Assembly (NCBI GenBank): GCA_009599575.1
Contig: VWND01000002.1
Span: 124,001 to 188,000 of the forward strand
DNA length: 64,000 nt
Source: Blumeriella jaapii
Taxonomy: Eukaryota > Ascomycota > Leotiomycetes > Helotiales > Drepanopezizaceae
Direction: 5' to 3'
Below the pieces are notes generated by a model, which worked only from the letters and a program-made list of their open reading frames with translations, did no database searches and was not told where the DNA came from. The position numbers and the translations under genes are program-made. Shown one piece after another: positions 1 through 10,779 of the stretch (positions are counted from its first letter, which is position 1; each line of letters opens with the position of its first letter).

Positions 1-199
1 AAATAATATATATTACGAAGCGTAGCCGCTGTATTGCTATAATTCGAAACGGCTAATAACGAGCTAGCAAAACCGATTTATAAAATTATTTTTAAATTGC
101 AAAAATTTGATTTTTTTATATTATAAAAAACGTACGAATCGGCTTCGCAAAATAATCGAGCCGGATCCGAAAAATATTAGCGTATAAACTAAAATAAAT

Positions 200-1540
200 T
201 ATTACGTTACAAAAAACGTGCGTATATTTCGAATAAAAACGTTATTAAAAACGAAATATTAAAAATTAATTACGACGATCCGACCGCCGGCTATTAAAAT
301 TTTCGGCGAACGTTAAAATTAATCGAAAAAAAATATTTCTGACCTGGTTTACGAAGCGACGTAAAGCGTTACGTTAATACGTATAAAAAGTATTAAAAAA
401 GCAAACTTAGAAAACACCGATTTTATAGCGAATTAGCTTTTTTTTCGATTTTTACGAAATCTTAAAAAAAATAATTATAAATTTTATTACGGATTTATTT
501 TTTAATAAAAAACGAAATTATATTTACGATTCGATATTCGTTATAATAAACCGATATACGAAGCTATCGAAATATATACCGATATAAAAAACGATTTTAA
601 TTCCAGATTTAACTAAAATATTTATATAATACGTTTATAAAGATTTTGGCTGTTTTAAAAAAATTATTATAAACAAAAAGTCAGTTTTTATTAATAAATT
701 CTGGTTTTTAGTAATATTTTACTTATAAATACGACGTCGATTAAATATCGCTTTTTATTTTTAAACCGATAGCCAAACGAAACGTTAAAATCAAATTTTA
801 AAATTTTATTTTCGTACGTATTACGATTATCGATAAAACGATTAAGCTACGAAGCTTATTTTAGCCGAATTTACGTATAATAATTTAATATACGCTTTTA
901 CGAATTTTATTTTTTTTCGCATATTATACGGCTTTTATTTAAAACTTGGCAGCAACGTCGAAAGCGACGTCGTAGAAAAAAGGATATCGTTAATAAAAAA
1001 ACGAATTAAAATATTGCAAAAAAAAAAAAAGTATTTAATAAAAAGCTAAAAAAAGCCAACGCGAATTATAAAAGATTTTACGACGTTAAATACAAAAAAA
1101 CTAAATTTTAAATAAACGATAAAATATTATTATCGATTAAAAACTTTCGATAGCTGCGACTTTTTCGAAAGTTTTTAAATAAATATTTAAAGCTTTTTAA
1201 AATCAAGCGAATTATATACGAATACGGCCAAGCTTATTAATTCGAATTTTTTTTTTAATATCGTATTTACGATATTTTCTACGTTTTTCTATTAGAATTT
1301 TAACAGGGTCGGAACGATACCGAGCCGAAAAATAATATAATAAAATTTCAAAAACCCGAAAAATACAAAATTAAATTAATATAAATTTACAAAAATATAA
1401 AAAAAGGCCGATATTATTTAATACGATAAAAAGGTTATTTATTAAGCGAAAATTCGTAAAAGCCAGAAAATCATTTTACGAACGCAAAAAAAATTGTAAA
1501 AAAATATTTAAAAAATACGACAAATAATAACAACGGAACA
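200..1540 (+). pseudogene. Integrase remnant of element G
   Basis: Plus-strand conceptual translation around 255-400 gives the zinc-binding start of a Ty3/gypsy integrase: a DDPTAGY stretch, then RRTLKLIEKKYF, then PGLRSDVKRYVNTYKKY. In the family the four zinc ligands are His, His, Cys, Cys; here all four positions read Tyr, as expected from C to T or G to A changes. The catalytic core and C-terminal part continue to about 1.5 kb in a frame broken by many stops. The protein would have inserted the element's cDNA into chromosomes; this copy cannot have done so in its present state. Confidence 0.7.
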
Positions 1541-2466
1541 ATAACGAATGCGCGCCGTAAAAAAAAAAAAAAAAAACAAAAATATTTAAAAAATCCTAAA
1601 ACCGCCGCTAAACCAATTTATTTTTATCGTTATTTTTTTTTTTATCGTTATCGCTATTTTTTTTAAATTCAAAAGCAACGGCAGGCTAAAAAAAATTAAT
1701 ATCAAACGAATTCGCAAAATATTCGATTTATTTTAATTAAAGCTTTTATAATAGCCGTAGTCGAATTTTAAATTGCAACTACGATATTTTCGTAAAAATC
1801 CAGAATTTAATTTAATTAATTAAAATAAATCCGAGCGACGTTTTCGAAACGTCGGAAAATACGTTTTATATTAGCGTTGTTAAATAAAAAAGCCGGCGCA
1901 GCTAAAGCTTTCAAAATAATAGCAGCCGCCAAACCGGCAAAAACGGACGCAATAATAATAATAGCAGCGGCAATCCGAACCGCGGCGCGATTCGTACGAT
2001 TTTCGATTATTATAAAAGCCGAAGCGTTATTTTTTTTTAAACGATTTATATAAGCGTCGTAAATAATAAAATCGATAAAAATTTTAATAAAAGCTTTGGC
2101 TTCGGCAGCAAAAAAAAAAAAAACGGCAGCGGCGATAATAATATCGAAACGATTTATAAAATCGTTAAAATCCGCGAAAAAAATTTGCGCTTCGATAGCG
2201 CGTACGGCAGAAATTTGTAATTAATTAAAAGCGAATTCGAATAAAAATTTAAAAAATTTACAAAAAAATATTAAATATACGAAGCTTTATAACGGTTGCA
2301 TTTTACGTTAAAAAGCTCGAAAACGCAAAAAAGCAAAAAGTCCGCTATAATACTTTCGCGTAAAATCAGGCGGACGCACCGAAAGCAAATAAAAGTTAAA
2401 AGCATTTTGAAAATTCGCGGCGAACGCGGCGAAAAGCAATTAATTAAAATAAAAAAAAAGCTGACG

Positions 2467-2500
<34 letters not shown>

Positions 2501-2757
2501 AAACAGAAAAATAACGGCCATTTTAAAAAAAAAAAAGCTTTTTCAAACGAAAATGCGAACGCTACCGAAAACAAAAAAAACAAAATAGCAAAACAATTAT
2601 AATTCACGATCAAAAGCGAAAAAAACAGCTATAATTCACGACCGAAAGCGGAAAAAACCGCATATTATTTCGAAAGCGTAACGTATATTATATACAAAAG
2701 CATACGTATAAAAAAATCAATCGTTTTTGAAAATTAAAAGCTTAAAAAAAAAAATAA
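1541..2757 (+). pseudogene. Long 3' region of element G with a conserved basic open stretch
   Basis: Between the integrase and the 3' LTR lie 1.2 kb that typical gypsy elements do not need. The plus frame contains an Asn/Ser-rich segment (about 1900-2000) and, at 2296-2460, a Lys/Arg-rich open stretch containing RGERGEKQLIK, then a run of about 31 A. The same region in F (30296-31320, minus) keeps the same frame. The opposite strand is also unusually open (Ala-rich, near 1860-2100), so the coding strand is uncertain. I do not recognise a protein family. Confidence 0.4.
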
Positions 2758-3170
2758 TATCAAAAACTAATATTACGTATATAAATCAAATAATCCGCCA
2801 AGACTTTTTGCTTTTTATTAATTTTCGAATAGCATTTTCTGCGGATAGGCCGTAAAGGCCGGATAATATTATAAAAATTAAAAATAATATTTAAATAAAA
2901 TATTTTATAAAAATAATTATAAAAAAACCAATTATTAAAGTTATATTAAAAAAAATAAAAAAAGATCGGGATAAGAGCTGGAAAAGCATATTAAATAAAA
3001 TTCGCTTGGTTTTTTGGGAAATACTTTTTTCGAAGGCTCCACCCTTCCTTTTGTATTTATACACGCCTTCTACTAGAAATATAAAAGATAAAAATCAGTC
3101 TGATTATTAACCCAATCTTATTTGAGCTTTATTGTTTGAACTAATATTTCCCTGCCTTTCAATTTTTACA
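2758..3170 (+). repeat. 3' LTR of element G (413 bp)
   Basis: It matches both LTRs of element F in full length (413 bp in all three). It starts TATCAAAAAC (unmutated form in F: TGTCAGAAAC) and ends CAATTTTTACA. The inner end (2758-2800) is heavily mutated while the outer end (about 3040-3170) keeps long GC-containing stretches. Confidence 0.9.
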
Positions 3171-4124
3171 GGGATACTATTATTCGTAAATAATAATATA
3201 AAGGTTTTAATTGCTTATTCTGAACTTAATATTAAGCATAAATACGCCCAAATAAATCGGAAGAAGTAATCGATAATTATTAGTAAATATTTATATTTAT
3301 TAAGAACTTTTGGAAAAAGTTCGCAAAAATCAGCTTTTAATAATTTTATAAAATCTGATATTATTATTCGTAATAATAATTAAGACTTTTAAGCGATGCC
3401 GAATTTAACGTATTACAAACAGCTTTTAATATACAAACTAATATTTTTAATAATTAAAAGCTATTATACGTTTCGAAGCTTTTTTATCGTAATATTAACT
3501 GCGAAATGTTTATTTTGGTTATAAGCAGTTTTAAAAGCTTTCGATACTTAACTAGGTACCAAGCATTTTTTGAATTCTTTTTTTTATAAATATTATAAAG
3601 CGTTGTTTTTTTACTTGTATTTCGTAACTTTTTTTTGCAAAATTGCTTTTTTGATTTTGTCGTTGCCTTTTAAATACTTGCTATTTAATAAAAGATTAAC
3701 AACGTTAATATATTATTAATAAATTTTATATATTATAAGTAAATCTGTTAAAATCGTGGCTAACATTTGTGACACATTTTTGCAATTCGCTTATTTTTCC
3801 AAATCGCAATTCTTACGAACGGTAAAAAGAATTCCAGCTTTATAATATATTTAATATTTTTAATTATATATAAAACTGCTATAAATTTCTTATTTTATTT
3901 TGAAACTTTTGCCAACGTTATAATTATATTAAAATCGAGTATTTTTCGGATTTTTTTTTAATTTTTTTTTTGCTAAGCAGTATAAATGGATCAGCCATTT
4001 TTTTAAGCAATTGTTCGTACTTATTTTTTTTATTTTTCCAGCGCCATATAAAATCCTTTATATTTATTCCGCCGAATTAATTTAAATCAATTTCGTTATA
4101 TTTTTTTCCTGAGAAAATAATTCT

Positions 4125-4760
4125 TAATAAAACGTCGGCGATTTGATTTCGATTTTTTTTAATATATTAGATCGAAATATTTAATACTCGCATTTCTGCT
4201 GCTTATCGGACGTATATTTTTTCCTAAGTAAACCTTAAGTTCAGGAAATATATAAATAATATATAATTAATATATAATACTAAAAGTTTTTCGCAACGCA
4301 GCATATAAATATACTTTCTGCAAAATTTTATTATAATTAATAATTTTTTTTTGTAAATATTATATTATCGTTGTGTTTTCGTAAATATAAAGCTGTCGTA
4401 TAATAATAATACCGGTGTAAATTTTTTTTTTTAAACTTGTAATATATAGCATTTTTTTGCGAAAGCCGAAGCATTTGTATATATTTGCACGGATTTGAAA
4501 AGAATATGGCCAATTTTTTTTATTGCTAAGCTGCATTTATTTTTAAAAAAAAAAAAAAATATAACCTTTGATAATTCCTATTTTTAATAAGCATATCCCG
4601 TTAATTTGTTTAAAAATCTAGCGATTTCGGTAAAATTTTTTATTTAATTGCGAATAATTTGAATCGCTTCTAGAAATTGTTTTATTTAAGTAAAAATCGT
4701 TAATACGGGCTATAATTGAATTGCGGTCGATTTCTTAGTTTTAATAAAAGCACGACCGGA
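4125..4760 (-). pseudogene. RNase H remnant of element E
   Basis: The minus strand reads FTEIARFLNKLTGYAY at about 4600-4650, which corresponds to the start of the RNase H region after the RT thumb in Ty3/gypsy pol. It then reads KKNRNQIADVLLR at about 4128-4166, the counterpart of the I-A-D-A-L-S-R end motif of the domain. The frame is interrupted by stops throughout. Confidence 0.5.
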
Positions 4761-4879
4761 TCGGTAGCGGATTTTTAGAATTATTATTTTTTTTTATAAA
4801 CAGCTTGCACTTTTTAAATAACAATTTTAGCTAATTCCAAAATAATTTAAATAACAAATAATTTCGTAATATTGCAAAA

Positions 4880-5390
4880 GCAATATCGAAATCAAATAAA
4901 TCTAAAAAAATATTATTTATATAAAATCCTAATTTTTATAATTCAAAAGTATTCCCGATAATATAAAAAAAAAAAAAAAAAAGTTTTGAATTATCAAAAC
5001 CCTGGTCAATTGCATTCTGGGATTTGAATATTTCATTTAATATAATTTTTATCAGCTTCGTATAAAAAAACGCATTCGATACAACTTTTTAAAATATACG
5101 AATAAATTGTATCTGAAAATGGCCAAATGCAAAAAACGCGTATACGTAGCGGTTATTTATATATATTTTTACATTTCAATAATCGTATTTAAAATCAAAT
5201 TGGCTAAAAACCTTATAAAACGGATTGCCGAAATAAGCTGCATAATCGTTAAATTTAATAAAAATACAGCCCGGGGTTTTTTTTTTAATTTTCGAATAAT
5301 CGAAAGTTATTCGATATTCTTTTTTACTTGGTCGAAATTCGGCAGACTTATTAATAAAATGAAAATAATTGTTTTAATTTGAAAATCTGC
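4880..5390 (-). pseudogene. Reverse transcriptase remnant of element E
   Basis: The minus-strand translation contains RPSKKEYRITFDYSKI (finger/palm start), then KVFSQFDFKYDY with the first catalytic Asp region, then the NVKIYINNRYVYAF stretch (family: NVRI...R..TAF). Near 4925-4945 comes GFYINNIF, where active Ty3/gypsy enzymes have a Y-x-D-D box; both Asp are now Asn, the result of G to A changes. Several in-frame stops are present. The assignment rests on motif order; it is a diverged gypsy-type enzyme, unlike those of A, B, D and F. Confidence 0.55.
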
Positions 5391-6049
5391 TATTTCGCTA
5401 TATAAATAAATTCGAAAATTTTATAACGAATTTTTTTATTTAAAATTTTATTTAGCCAGGCCAATTTAACGGAAGTGTACCTCCGATATGCGTTGTCTGC
5501 TATTAATAATGCTTTTGAAAGTATTCGGTATCGATAAATATATAAATTAATATACAAAAACTTACTAAAGCCGGTGCTATTAATTTCCCGGTAAGTATAT
5601 ATTAGTTTTTGTACGTTTTTTTAATTTGTTTGTAAAAAATGCTATTTCCAAACGTCAATTTATATAAAATTGTTTATTTGTTAAAGACTTTATTAATAAG
5701 ATTTTTTAATAACAGTTTCACAACTTTTTTTTTTAATAAAAAAAAGCAAAGCCTTTTCAGAATCGCCGAGGTTTTATTTTAATATAAAAATAATAGCAGC
5801 GGGCAGTTATACAAAGTTTTGTTTTCACTTTCGAAAAAAAAGGTTTTAATTATGCAAATTAAAAAAAATAGCGAATTTAATATATTAAATAATACGTTCA
5901 ACAATTTAATAATAATAAAGGCTGGTTTTATTATAACGAAAATAAACAATCCTCTTTTAGATAAGTTTAACGCTTTTTCAGGGCTAAACAAAAAATTTAG
6001 TTTTCCGAATGTTTTAAATCGGTATAATCGGAGTCGGAAAAGTCGTTTT

Positions 6050-6088
6050 TGTCACAGCTAGCTTGAGGATGATCAGAAGGGTGATGTG
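6050..6088 (-). repeat. Left (3') LTR of element B, first 39 bp
   Basis: Starts TGTCACAGCTAGC and matches the mutated start of the right LTR at 26490. It is cut at 6088 by element A. The five bases ATGTG at 6084-6088 are repeated at 12542-12546 on the far side of A. Confidence 0.9.
6084..6088. repeat. Target site duplication ATGTG of element A (left copy)
   Basis: Identical to 12542-12546. Removing A and one copy restores continuity with the right LTR of B. Confidence 0.9.
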
Positions 6089-6380
6089 TGTAACGATCTA
6101 ATCAGTCGGAGGGCTGGGAGATCAGTCAACTGGTCGCCGTGTTCACATGGTATGAAACGAGCCTTTGGTTTTGTAACAAAGATATTCACTTAGAATCAAC
6201 AACTGCAGAAGGCAGAGGTTGCTAAGAGGAAAGAGCCTTATATATATGATAGTTTTTATAATTGATGGGGAGACCCATCAGGAGACCAGAGAGCTTGCAG
6301 CTATACGTAGTTGCTGGGGAGCTTGCAGCTATACGTAGTTGCTGGTGACACGAGAGGTGGCAACAGAGTGAATCGTTATA
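6089..6380 (-). repeat. 3' LTR of element A (292 bp)
   Basis: Begins TGTAACGAT and ends ATCGTTATA; the less mutated termini seen elsewhere are TGTGACGAT and ATCGTCACA, a 9-bp inverted repeat. It contains two copies of a 28-bp repeat at 6291-6345. The outer end is nearly unmutated; the inner end (ATCGTTATATTAT) is mutated. Confidence 0.95.
6291..6345. repeat. Two copies of a 28-bp tandem repeat inside the A LTR
   Basis: The unit begins GAGCTTGCAGCTATACG and ends AGTTGCTGGG. The right LTR of A also has two copies (from 12450), I and K have one, and J has three. Confidence 0.9.
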
Positions 6381-6599
6381 TTATCCCTCCGTCCGAAAAA
6401 AGCGCGCCCTCGAGCTTTTATCCATTGGTACGTTATTATCCAAATAATCGTACGAGTTTAAACCTTCGGAATATGCTTTTAGCCAGTTTATAAGTTTTGC
6501 AGAAGAACCGGGAAGCTTTTTATACGCCAAATAAAAGTCGCGCATTTTCAGAAAAGCGTATATAAAATCAAACGCGGGGTACCACGTAAGATTTTTATT

Positions 6600-6960
6600 T
6601 AAGCCTATTTAAAAAGCTTTGTATTAAAAGGTCTTCCGCTGCATTCGATAAGCGATTAATTTTTCGATTTTGTATTTAAATTTACCAGTTATATTAATAG
6701 GTTCAAGAGTTGGATTAACCTGATCTGGAAGCGCGTCGTCAGCTGCTTTACGCAATCGATTAGCGTGAAAAACTGGGTGTACGTTTATAGTATTAAAAAG
6801 GTCTAGCTTAAAAGCGTTGTCGAAAATTTTGGCTATAATTTTAAAAGGGCCGTTTGTAGGATTGTCGAGCTTGCGGAAAGGCCGGAAAGTCGGAAATAGG
6901 CGCATATCGAGCCATACGTAGTCGCCAACGTTAAAATCGTTCGCGCGGCGAGATTTATTC
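6600..6960 (-). pseudogene. C-terminal integrase / chromodomain-linker part of A pol
   Basis: An open minus stretch (6905-6624) contains LDNPTNGPFKII, then INVHPVFHANRLRKA. These are the G-P-F-x-I and H-P-V-F-H motifs that follow the integrase core of Ty3/gypsy elements. The segment after them (KYKIEKLIAYRM) corresponds to the start of a chromodomain (family pattern: YEVE-x-I-L-x-x-R), but the rest of that domain is broken. Homologous stretches lie at 49493-49792 (I), 54590-54868 (K) and 60614-60892 (J). Confidence 0.75.
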
Positions 6961-8172
6961 GCATTCCTTTTTATTTTGTCGTAGGCTTGTTAAAGGTGCG
7001 ATTTGACGAGGTTTTAAGCGTCGTAATGGCGGCGAGCGTACGCACGAGCTTCGTCTGCGTTTAGCTTATGTAAGGGGTTGGGAAAAGAAAAGTATCGAGC
7101 TTCCAGTTTCAATTGGTATAAGGAATATAACCGTGTACAATTTCAAAAAGTGAAAGGCCATCTAGATTTTTATAAAAAAAGACCATTTGGGCGAAATTTA
7201 TTATTGGAAGAAATTCGCTCTAATCGTTTTAATAAAAGTTTACGAAGGGTCGAAAGCGTTTTTGCAGATATTAGTTATAAATTTCGGTTTGACCGTCGGT
7301 TTCAGAGTGAACGGCTGTCGAAAGCTTTAGTTGCGTACCGAGTATTTTGTTTAATTCAGACCAAAAGATAAATTAATATTAGGGGCCACGATCGCTAATA
7401 ATATTTTTTGAAAGGCCAAAATACTTGTACACGTAAAATATATACAATTTGGCGAGGCTTCGAGCGTCGATATTTTTATAACAAGAAATCGAAATAGCCT
7501 GTTTAAAAAGCGATTTATTATTACGAACACGTTATCGTAACCGTGTTTGTTTTTATTAAAGCTGCAAAAGTTTATTATAACGTACTTTCAAAAATGGTTA
7601 GGAACAGAAAAAGGCTGAAAAAGGCCGGGGCGCTTATTTTTTAAAACAGAACTCTTTCGATAAGCGTGGCAATTGCGATAATATTGTTTTACGAAAGCTG
7701 TTATACCTCGCCAATAATATTGGTCCGAAAACAATTGCGTAGTTTTGCGAACGCTGGAATAAGCGATGGAAATCTGGTCGTGTATTTTTCGTACAAAAGC
7801 CAGACGAAAATGATCGACGTCTGGTATTATCAAGCGACCGTAATATAACAGCAGGTCGCGTTTAAATGTATACGGAGTATTATTGTCGTTCCTTTTCGTA
7901 GCGTCTCGTACAGCTTTTTTTCGAAGGGCCATCAGGCTGCTAGCTGTGCGATTAGCGTAAAAAAACTGATCAACGATACGGAATACGAATGAAAAATCAG
8001 CTATTTCAACGATAAAAACAGCTGTTTCGGAGGCCGTAGGCGGTCGAAATTCTTTAGTCAAAAAGCGGTAATCGATCTGATCGGTTCGAAAAAGTGTTTG
8101 CAGGCGCTGGATACGTTTAAAAGAGTTTTGGCGGTCGAATTCGCTCGTACGACGTGTTAGTGCGTCAGCCAA
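6960..8172 (-). pseudogene. Integrase of element A
   Basis: The minus strand from 8172 opens with ADALTRR, the end of RNase H, and runs 194 codons through the integrase zinc region: KIHDQISIAYSSVRKTTQL, YYWRGITAFVKQYY, then NCHAYRKSS. Of the four zinc ligands the first His and first Cys are present; the second His and second Cys read Tyr. The catalytic core from about 7.6 to 7.0 kb is broken by stops. Role in a live element: insertion of cDNA with a 5-bp stagger, in agreement with the 5-bp duplication. Confidence 0.8.
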
Positions 8173-8880
8173 AAAGTTGTGTTTACCTGGTTTATACGTA
8201 ATAAAAAAATTATAGTCGGCGAGAAGTTCGGCCCAGCGTGCTTGTCGAGCGTTTAAAAGTTTGGAGGTTATAAAATACTTTAAGGTTTTATAATTAGTAA
8301 TTATTTTGATTTAATAAACTGAATCAGCTAATTTAGCACGAAAATTGCCTAGAAATCTTACGATTGCGAGCATTTTTTTGTCGTATACGACGTAGTTTAG
8401 CTTTGCGGAAGCTATAGTTTTGCTAAAATAGGCGACTGGAAGCCAGTCGTCGCTATGAAATTGCGAAAGCACAAAAGCTATTACGCCGTCGGAAGCGTTA
8501 GTTTTTAATATATAAGAAAGATTTTGCCTGTAATATTATAGAACTGATGCAATAGTAAGGGCTAATATAAAAAGATCGAAACTTTTCTGACATTTAAAAA
8601 TAAAATTAAAAGGAACGTTAATTTTGGTCAAATGGATCAGAAGCTTTGTAATTATACCGTAGTTTCGAATAAAACGTCGGTAAAAGTTACAAAAACCAAG
8701 AAAGCTTTATACACTTTTTACAATAGTAGAAAGCTTTCAGTAGGCGATTACGGAAACTTTTTCTGAATTTATTTTTAGGCTTTTAATCGAGATAATAAAG
8801 CTTAAATAACGGGTCCGTATAACGTTGAATTCAGACTTTCGAATATCGGCCTGTAATTCAGCGTCAGCGAGCCTTTAAAA
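8160..8880 (-). pseudogene. RNase H region of element A
   Basis: Minus-strand frames give the RT thumb ([16 protein letters not shown]), then NASDGVIAFVLSQF, then VAYFSKTIASAKLNYVVYDK and finally the LADALTRR end. In gypsy RNase H the second motif is D-A-S-D-G; here the first Asp is Asn. Stops interrupt the frame. Confidence 0.75.
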
Positions 8881-9692
8881 TATTTTGCGAACGTGTATAA
8901 CGTGTTTTAAAAGATCGGACGAATAGATAAAAATGTTATTTAGATATGCAATGCAAAAATCGTTCAAATAATCGAAAAGAACGTCGTTTATATAGCGTTG
9001 ATAAATTGCGGGTCTATTAGTAAGGCTAAAAGGTAGCATTTTACATTTATAAGCGCCGTAACGCGTACGAAACGTCGTCAGTTTTTATTGACGGGGTTTA
9101 TTCGAATTCTATAAAAAGCTTAACGAATATCGAACTTCGTAAAAATTCGCGCTTTCGAAAAACGAGCAAAGGTTTTATCGATAAAAGAAAAGGGGTAGCG
9201 ATTTTTACGAGTAATATTATTAAAGGCTCGATAATCGATACAAAAACGCAGTAAACCGTCGGGTTTTTTAGCGAAAAGCATTGGAGCAGCGAAAAAAGCG
9301 GTGGAAAATTCGATAAAACTTTTATTAAAATTGTTTTGCAGGTAGGTTTTGACAATTTCGAGCTTTGGAATCGATATTTTGTACAAAAGAATGTATTTCA
9401 GCTTTTTTTTATTTATAATAAGCTCGATTTTGTGGTCGTAGGACCGGTGAGAGGCTAGCTCGTTACTGGCGGCTTTAGAAAACACGTGTTCGAGGTTTTT
9501 GTACTCCGGGGGAAAAGATTCGAAAGAAGGTTTATTCGAAATTAGCTCTGCTAAGCTGGTTGAAAGGGTCGAAATCGATATTTTATTAGTTCTGAAACGT
9601 TCGAAAAGATTGTGAAATTGGGTTTTAAAGGAAGTGTTATACGTAAGATCGTTTAGTATTCTGTCGATTTCGTATAGGAAGATTGAAAACAT
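8880..9692 (-). pseudogene. Reverse transcriptase of element A
   Basis: A 190-codon open minus stretch (9692-9120) begins before the RT and contains KKPDGLLRFCIDYRAFNNI, RNRYPFSFIDKTFARFSKA and ifTKFDIR. These are the classic finger and palm motifs, with the first catalytic Asp (FDIR) kept. Downstream, at 8935-8946, the YxDD box reads Y-L-N-N inside FCIAYLNNIFIYS: both metal-binding Asp codons changed to AAT/AAC. The enzyme would be inactive. Confidence 0.9.
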
Positions 9693-10208
9693 TTTAATTG
9701 CTTTTTTTCTGGAAATTAGCTTGAAAGCGTATATAATGATTTGGCAGATGGAGATTGGGTAAGCAGTAGGTTAAAGGATTCGTTTTCGAATTAGTCGTTT
9801 GGAAGGTTCAGAAGGTGGCTTATCTGAATTATCGATTATATTAAGCTGAAAGGCTATCGCGGCGAAAGCTTTTTTTCGGTTTTTGATATAATTGTTTTTC
9901 GTAGAACGAGGAAGCTGTTCTGACGAAAGGAAAAAAGAAGGAAAAGAAATAATAAAAGGGGGATCGGCAGCCTGGAAAGATGGTGTAATTTTTTATATTA
10001 TTCTATTGGCGTCGCTATCGAAATTAGCATCGCGAATGAAATTCGATTTTTTTGCGCTTCGTATAACGTCGTAGGTTTGTTATAATTAGTTAAGGTTTTT
10101 GTTATGTTTTACAGCGTCGTTTTGGTGGCGAGATTAAATTTTTCGGGGGTGCAAATAAAAGATTTTAATACAACGAGCGTAAAAGGCTATGGGAGGATAA
10201 GATTTCGG

Positions 10209-10616
10209 CTAATAAAGCTTGCGTTTATTATAGTCTAATAAAATTTGGTGTTCGGCCAGCCAAGCTTTTTCTAAAATCATATTATAATTTCCGAAGTTGG
10301 TAATTAAAAAAGAAATAAACGATTGTATTCGATTATTAATAATAAAATTGAAAAGCGTAAAATGTGTAATTGAATAGCTACGAGCTTTATTATATTTTTT
10401 TACAGAAAAAAGAGCCGGGAGAGGTTGAATCAAAAGTTTTAAAAAAAAAGAAAAGGATTTGATTAGCGCCGAATCGATTAACGTATAACCGTTCGCTTTA
10501 AAGTCGGCGAGCGCTTTTATTTTGTACGAAAGGCCATTTTTGATAAGTATAACGGGGATTATTAATAAATCGCTATTAAAAAGCTTTCGAACGTCAAAAT
10601 AACGCATATCGCGCAA
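10209..10616 (-). pseudogene. Aspartic protease region of element A
   Basis: A 135-codon open minus stretch contains IKALADFKANGYTLID, the position of the D-S/T-G-A active site in gypsy proteases; here it reads D-F-K-A, so the motif has changed. NMILEKAWLAEHQILLDY near its end matches the I-L-G-x-x-W-L-x-x-H-x-P-x-x-D-W pattern found at the end of the fungal gypsy protease domain. A shorter homologous stretch is in I (53552-53776). Confidence 0.75.
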
Positions 10617-10779
10617 TACGCTTAAAAAAGAGGCTTTGCTTAGGCTTGGACGTTTCCTCGATTGGCGGGAAAATCTTCGATTTTTTCGTATGCGTTTTAG
10701 AAATCGTCTGGAGGAGGGTTTTCGTTTTTACTATTATTATTAAAAGGCGAATTTTCGGCCGGTTCGACCTCGTTTACAT

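Larger units (their letters stand above)
1..3170 (+). mobile_element. Element G: 3' half of an F-family Ty3/gypsy LTR retrotransposon, cut by the window edge
   Basis: This stretch is colinear with the reverse complement of element F: base 1 matches about 32901, and the LTR start at 2758 matches 30140. It therefore holds the end of pol from the integrase onward, the long 3' region and the 3' LTR. Base composition is extremely AT-rich, with CpG kept and CpA scarce, and the frames are full of stops. The base after the LTR is the start of GGGAT, a possible target duplication whose partner is off the window. It sits in opposite orientation to F, and both lie in the older element E. Confidence 0.85.
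3171..6049 (-). mobile_element. Element E, downstream piece (RT, RNase H, probably integrase)
   Basis: AT-rich, stop-riddled sequence between the G LTR and the start of element B. Minus-strand frames give a reverse transcriptase (about 4880-5390) and the end of an RNase H (about 4125-4165). This is the order expected after the gag piece at 26770-29727. Sequence from 3171 to about 4100 should hold the integrase by position, but I could not recognise its motifs. Across the B insertion an acidic minus-strand frame continues: it runs DSDFDANNDIDIIDFEKKNS at about 26776-26860 and SDSDYTDLKHSEN at about 6000-6040. Confidence 0.6.

Noticed and set aside
2296..2502. Stand-alone gene for a Lys-rich protein (also at 30296-30607)
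   Set aside because: It is part of the 3' region of the F-family retroelement and ends in a homopolymer run; kept only as an element-internal frame.
5107..5382. 91-codon plus-strand open frame
   Set aside because: It is the shadow of the minus-strand reverse transcriptase of element E.
6311..6493. 60-codon open frame across the LTR of A
   Set aside because: It spans the LTR, purine tract and pol end; chance frame in repeated DNA.
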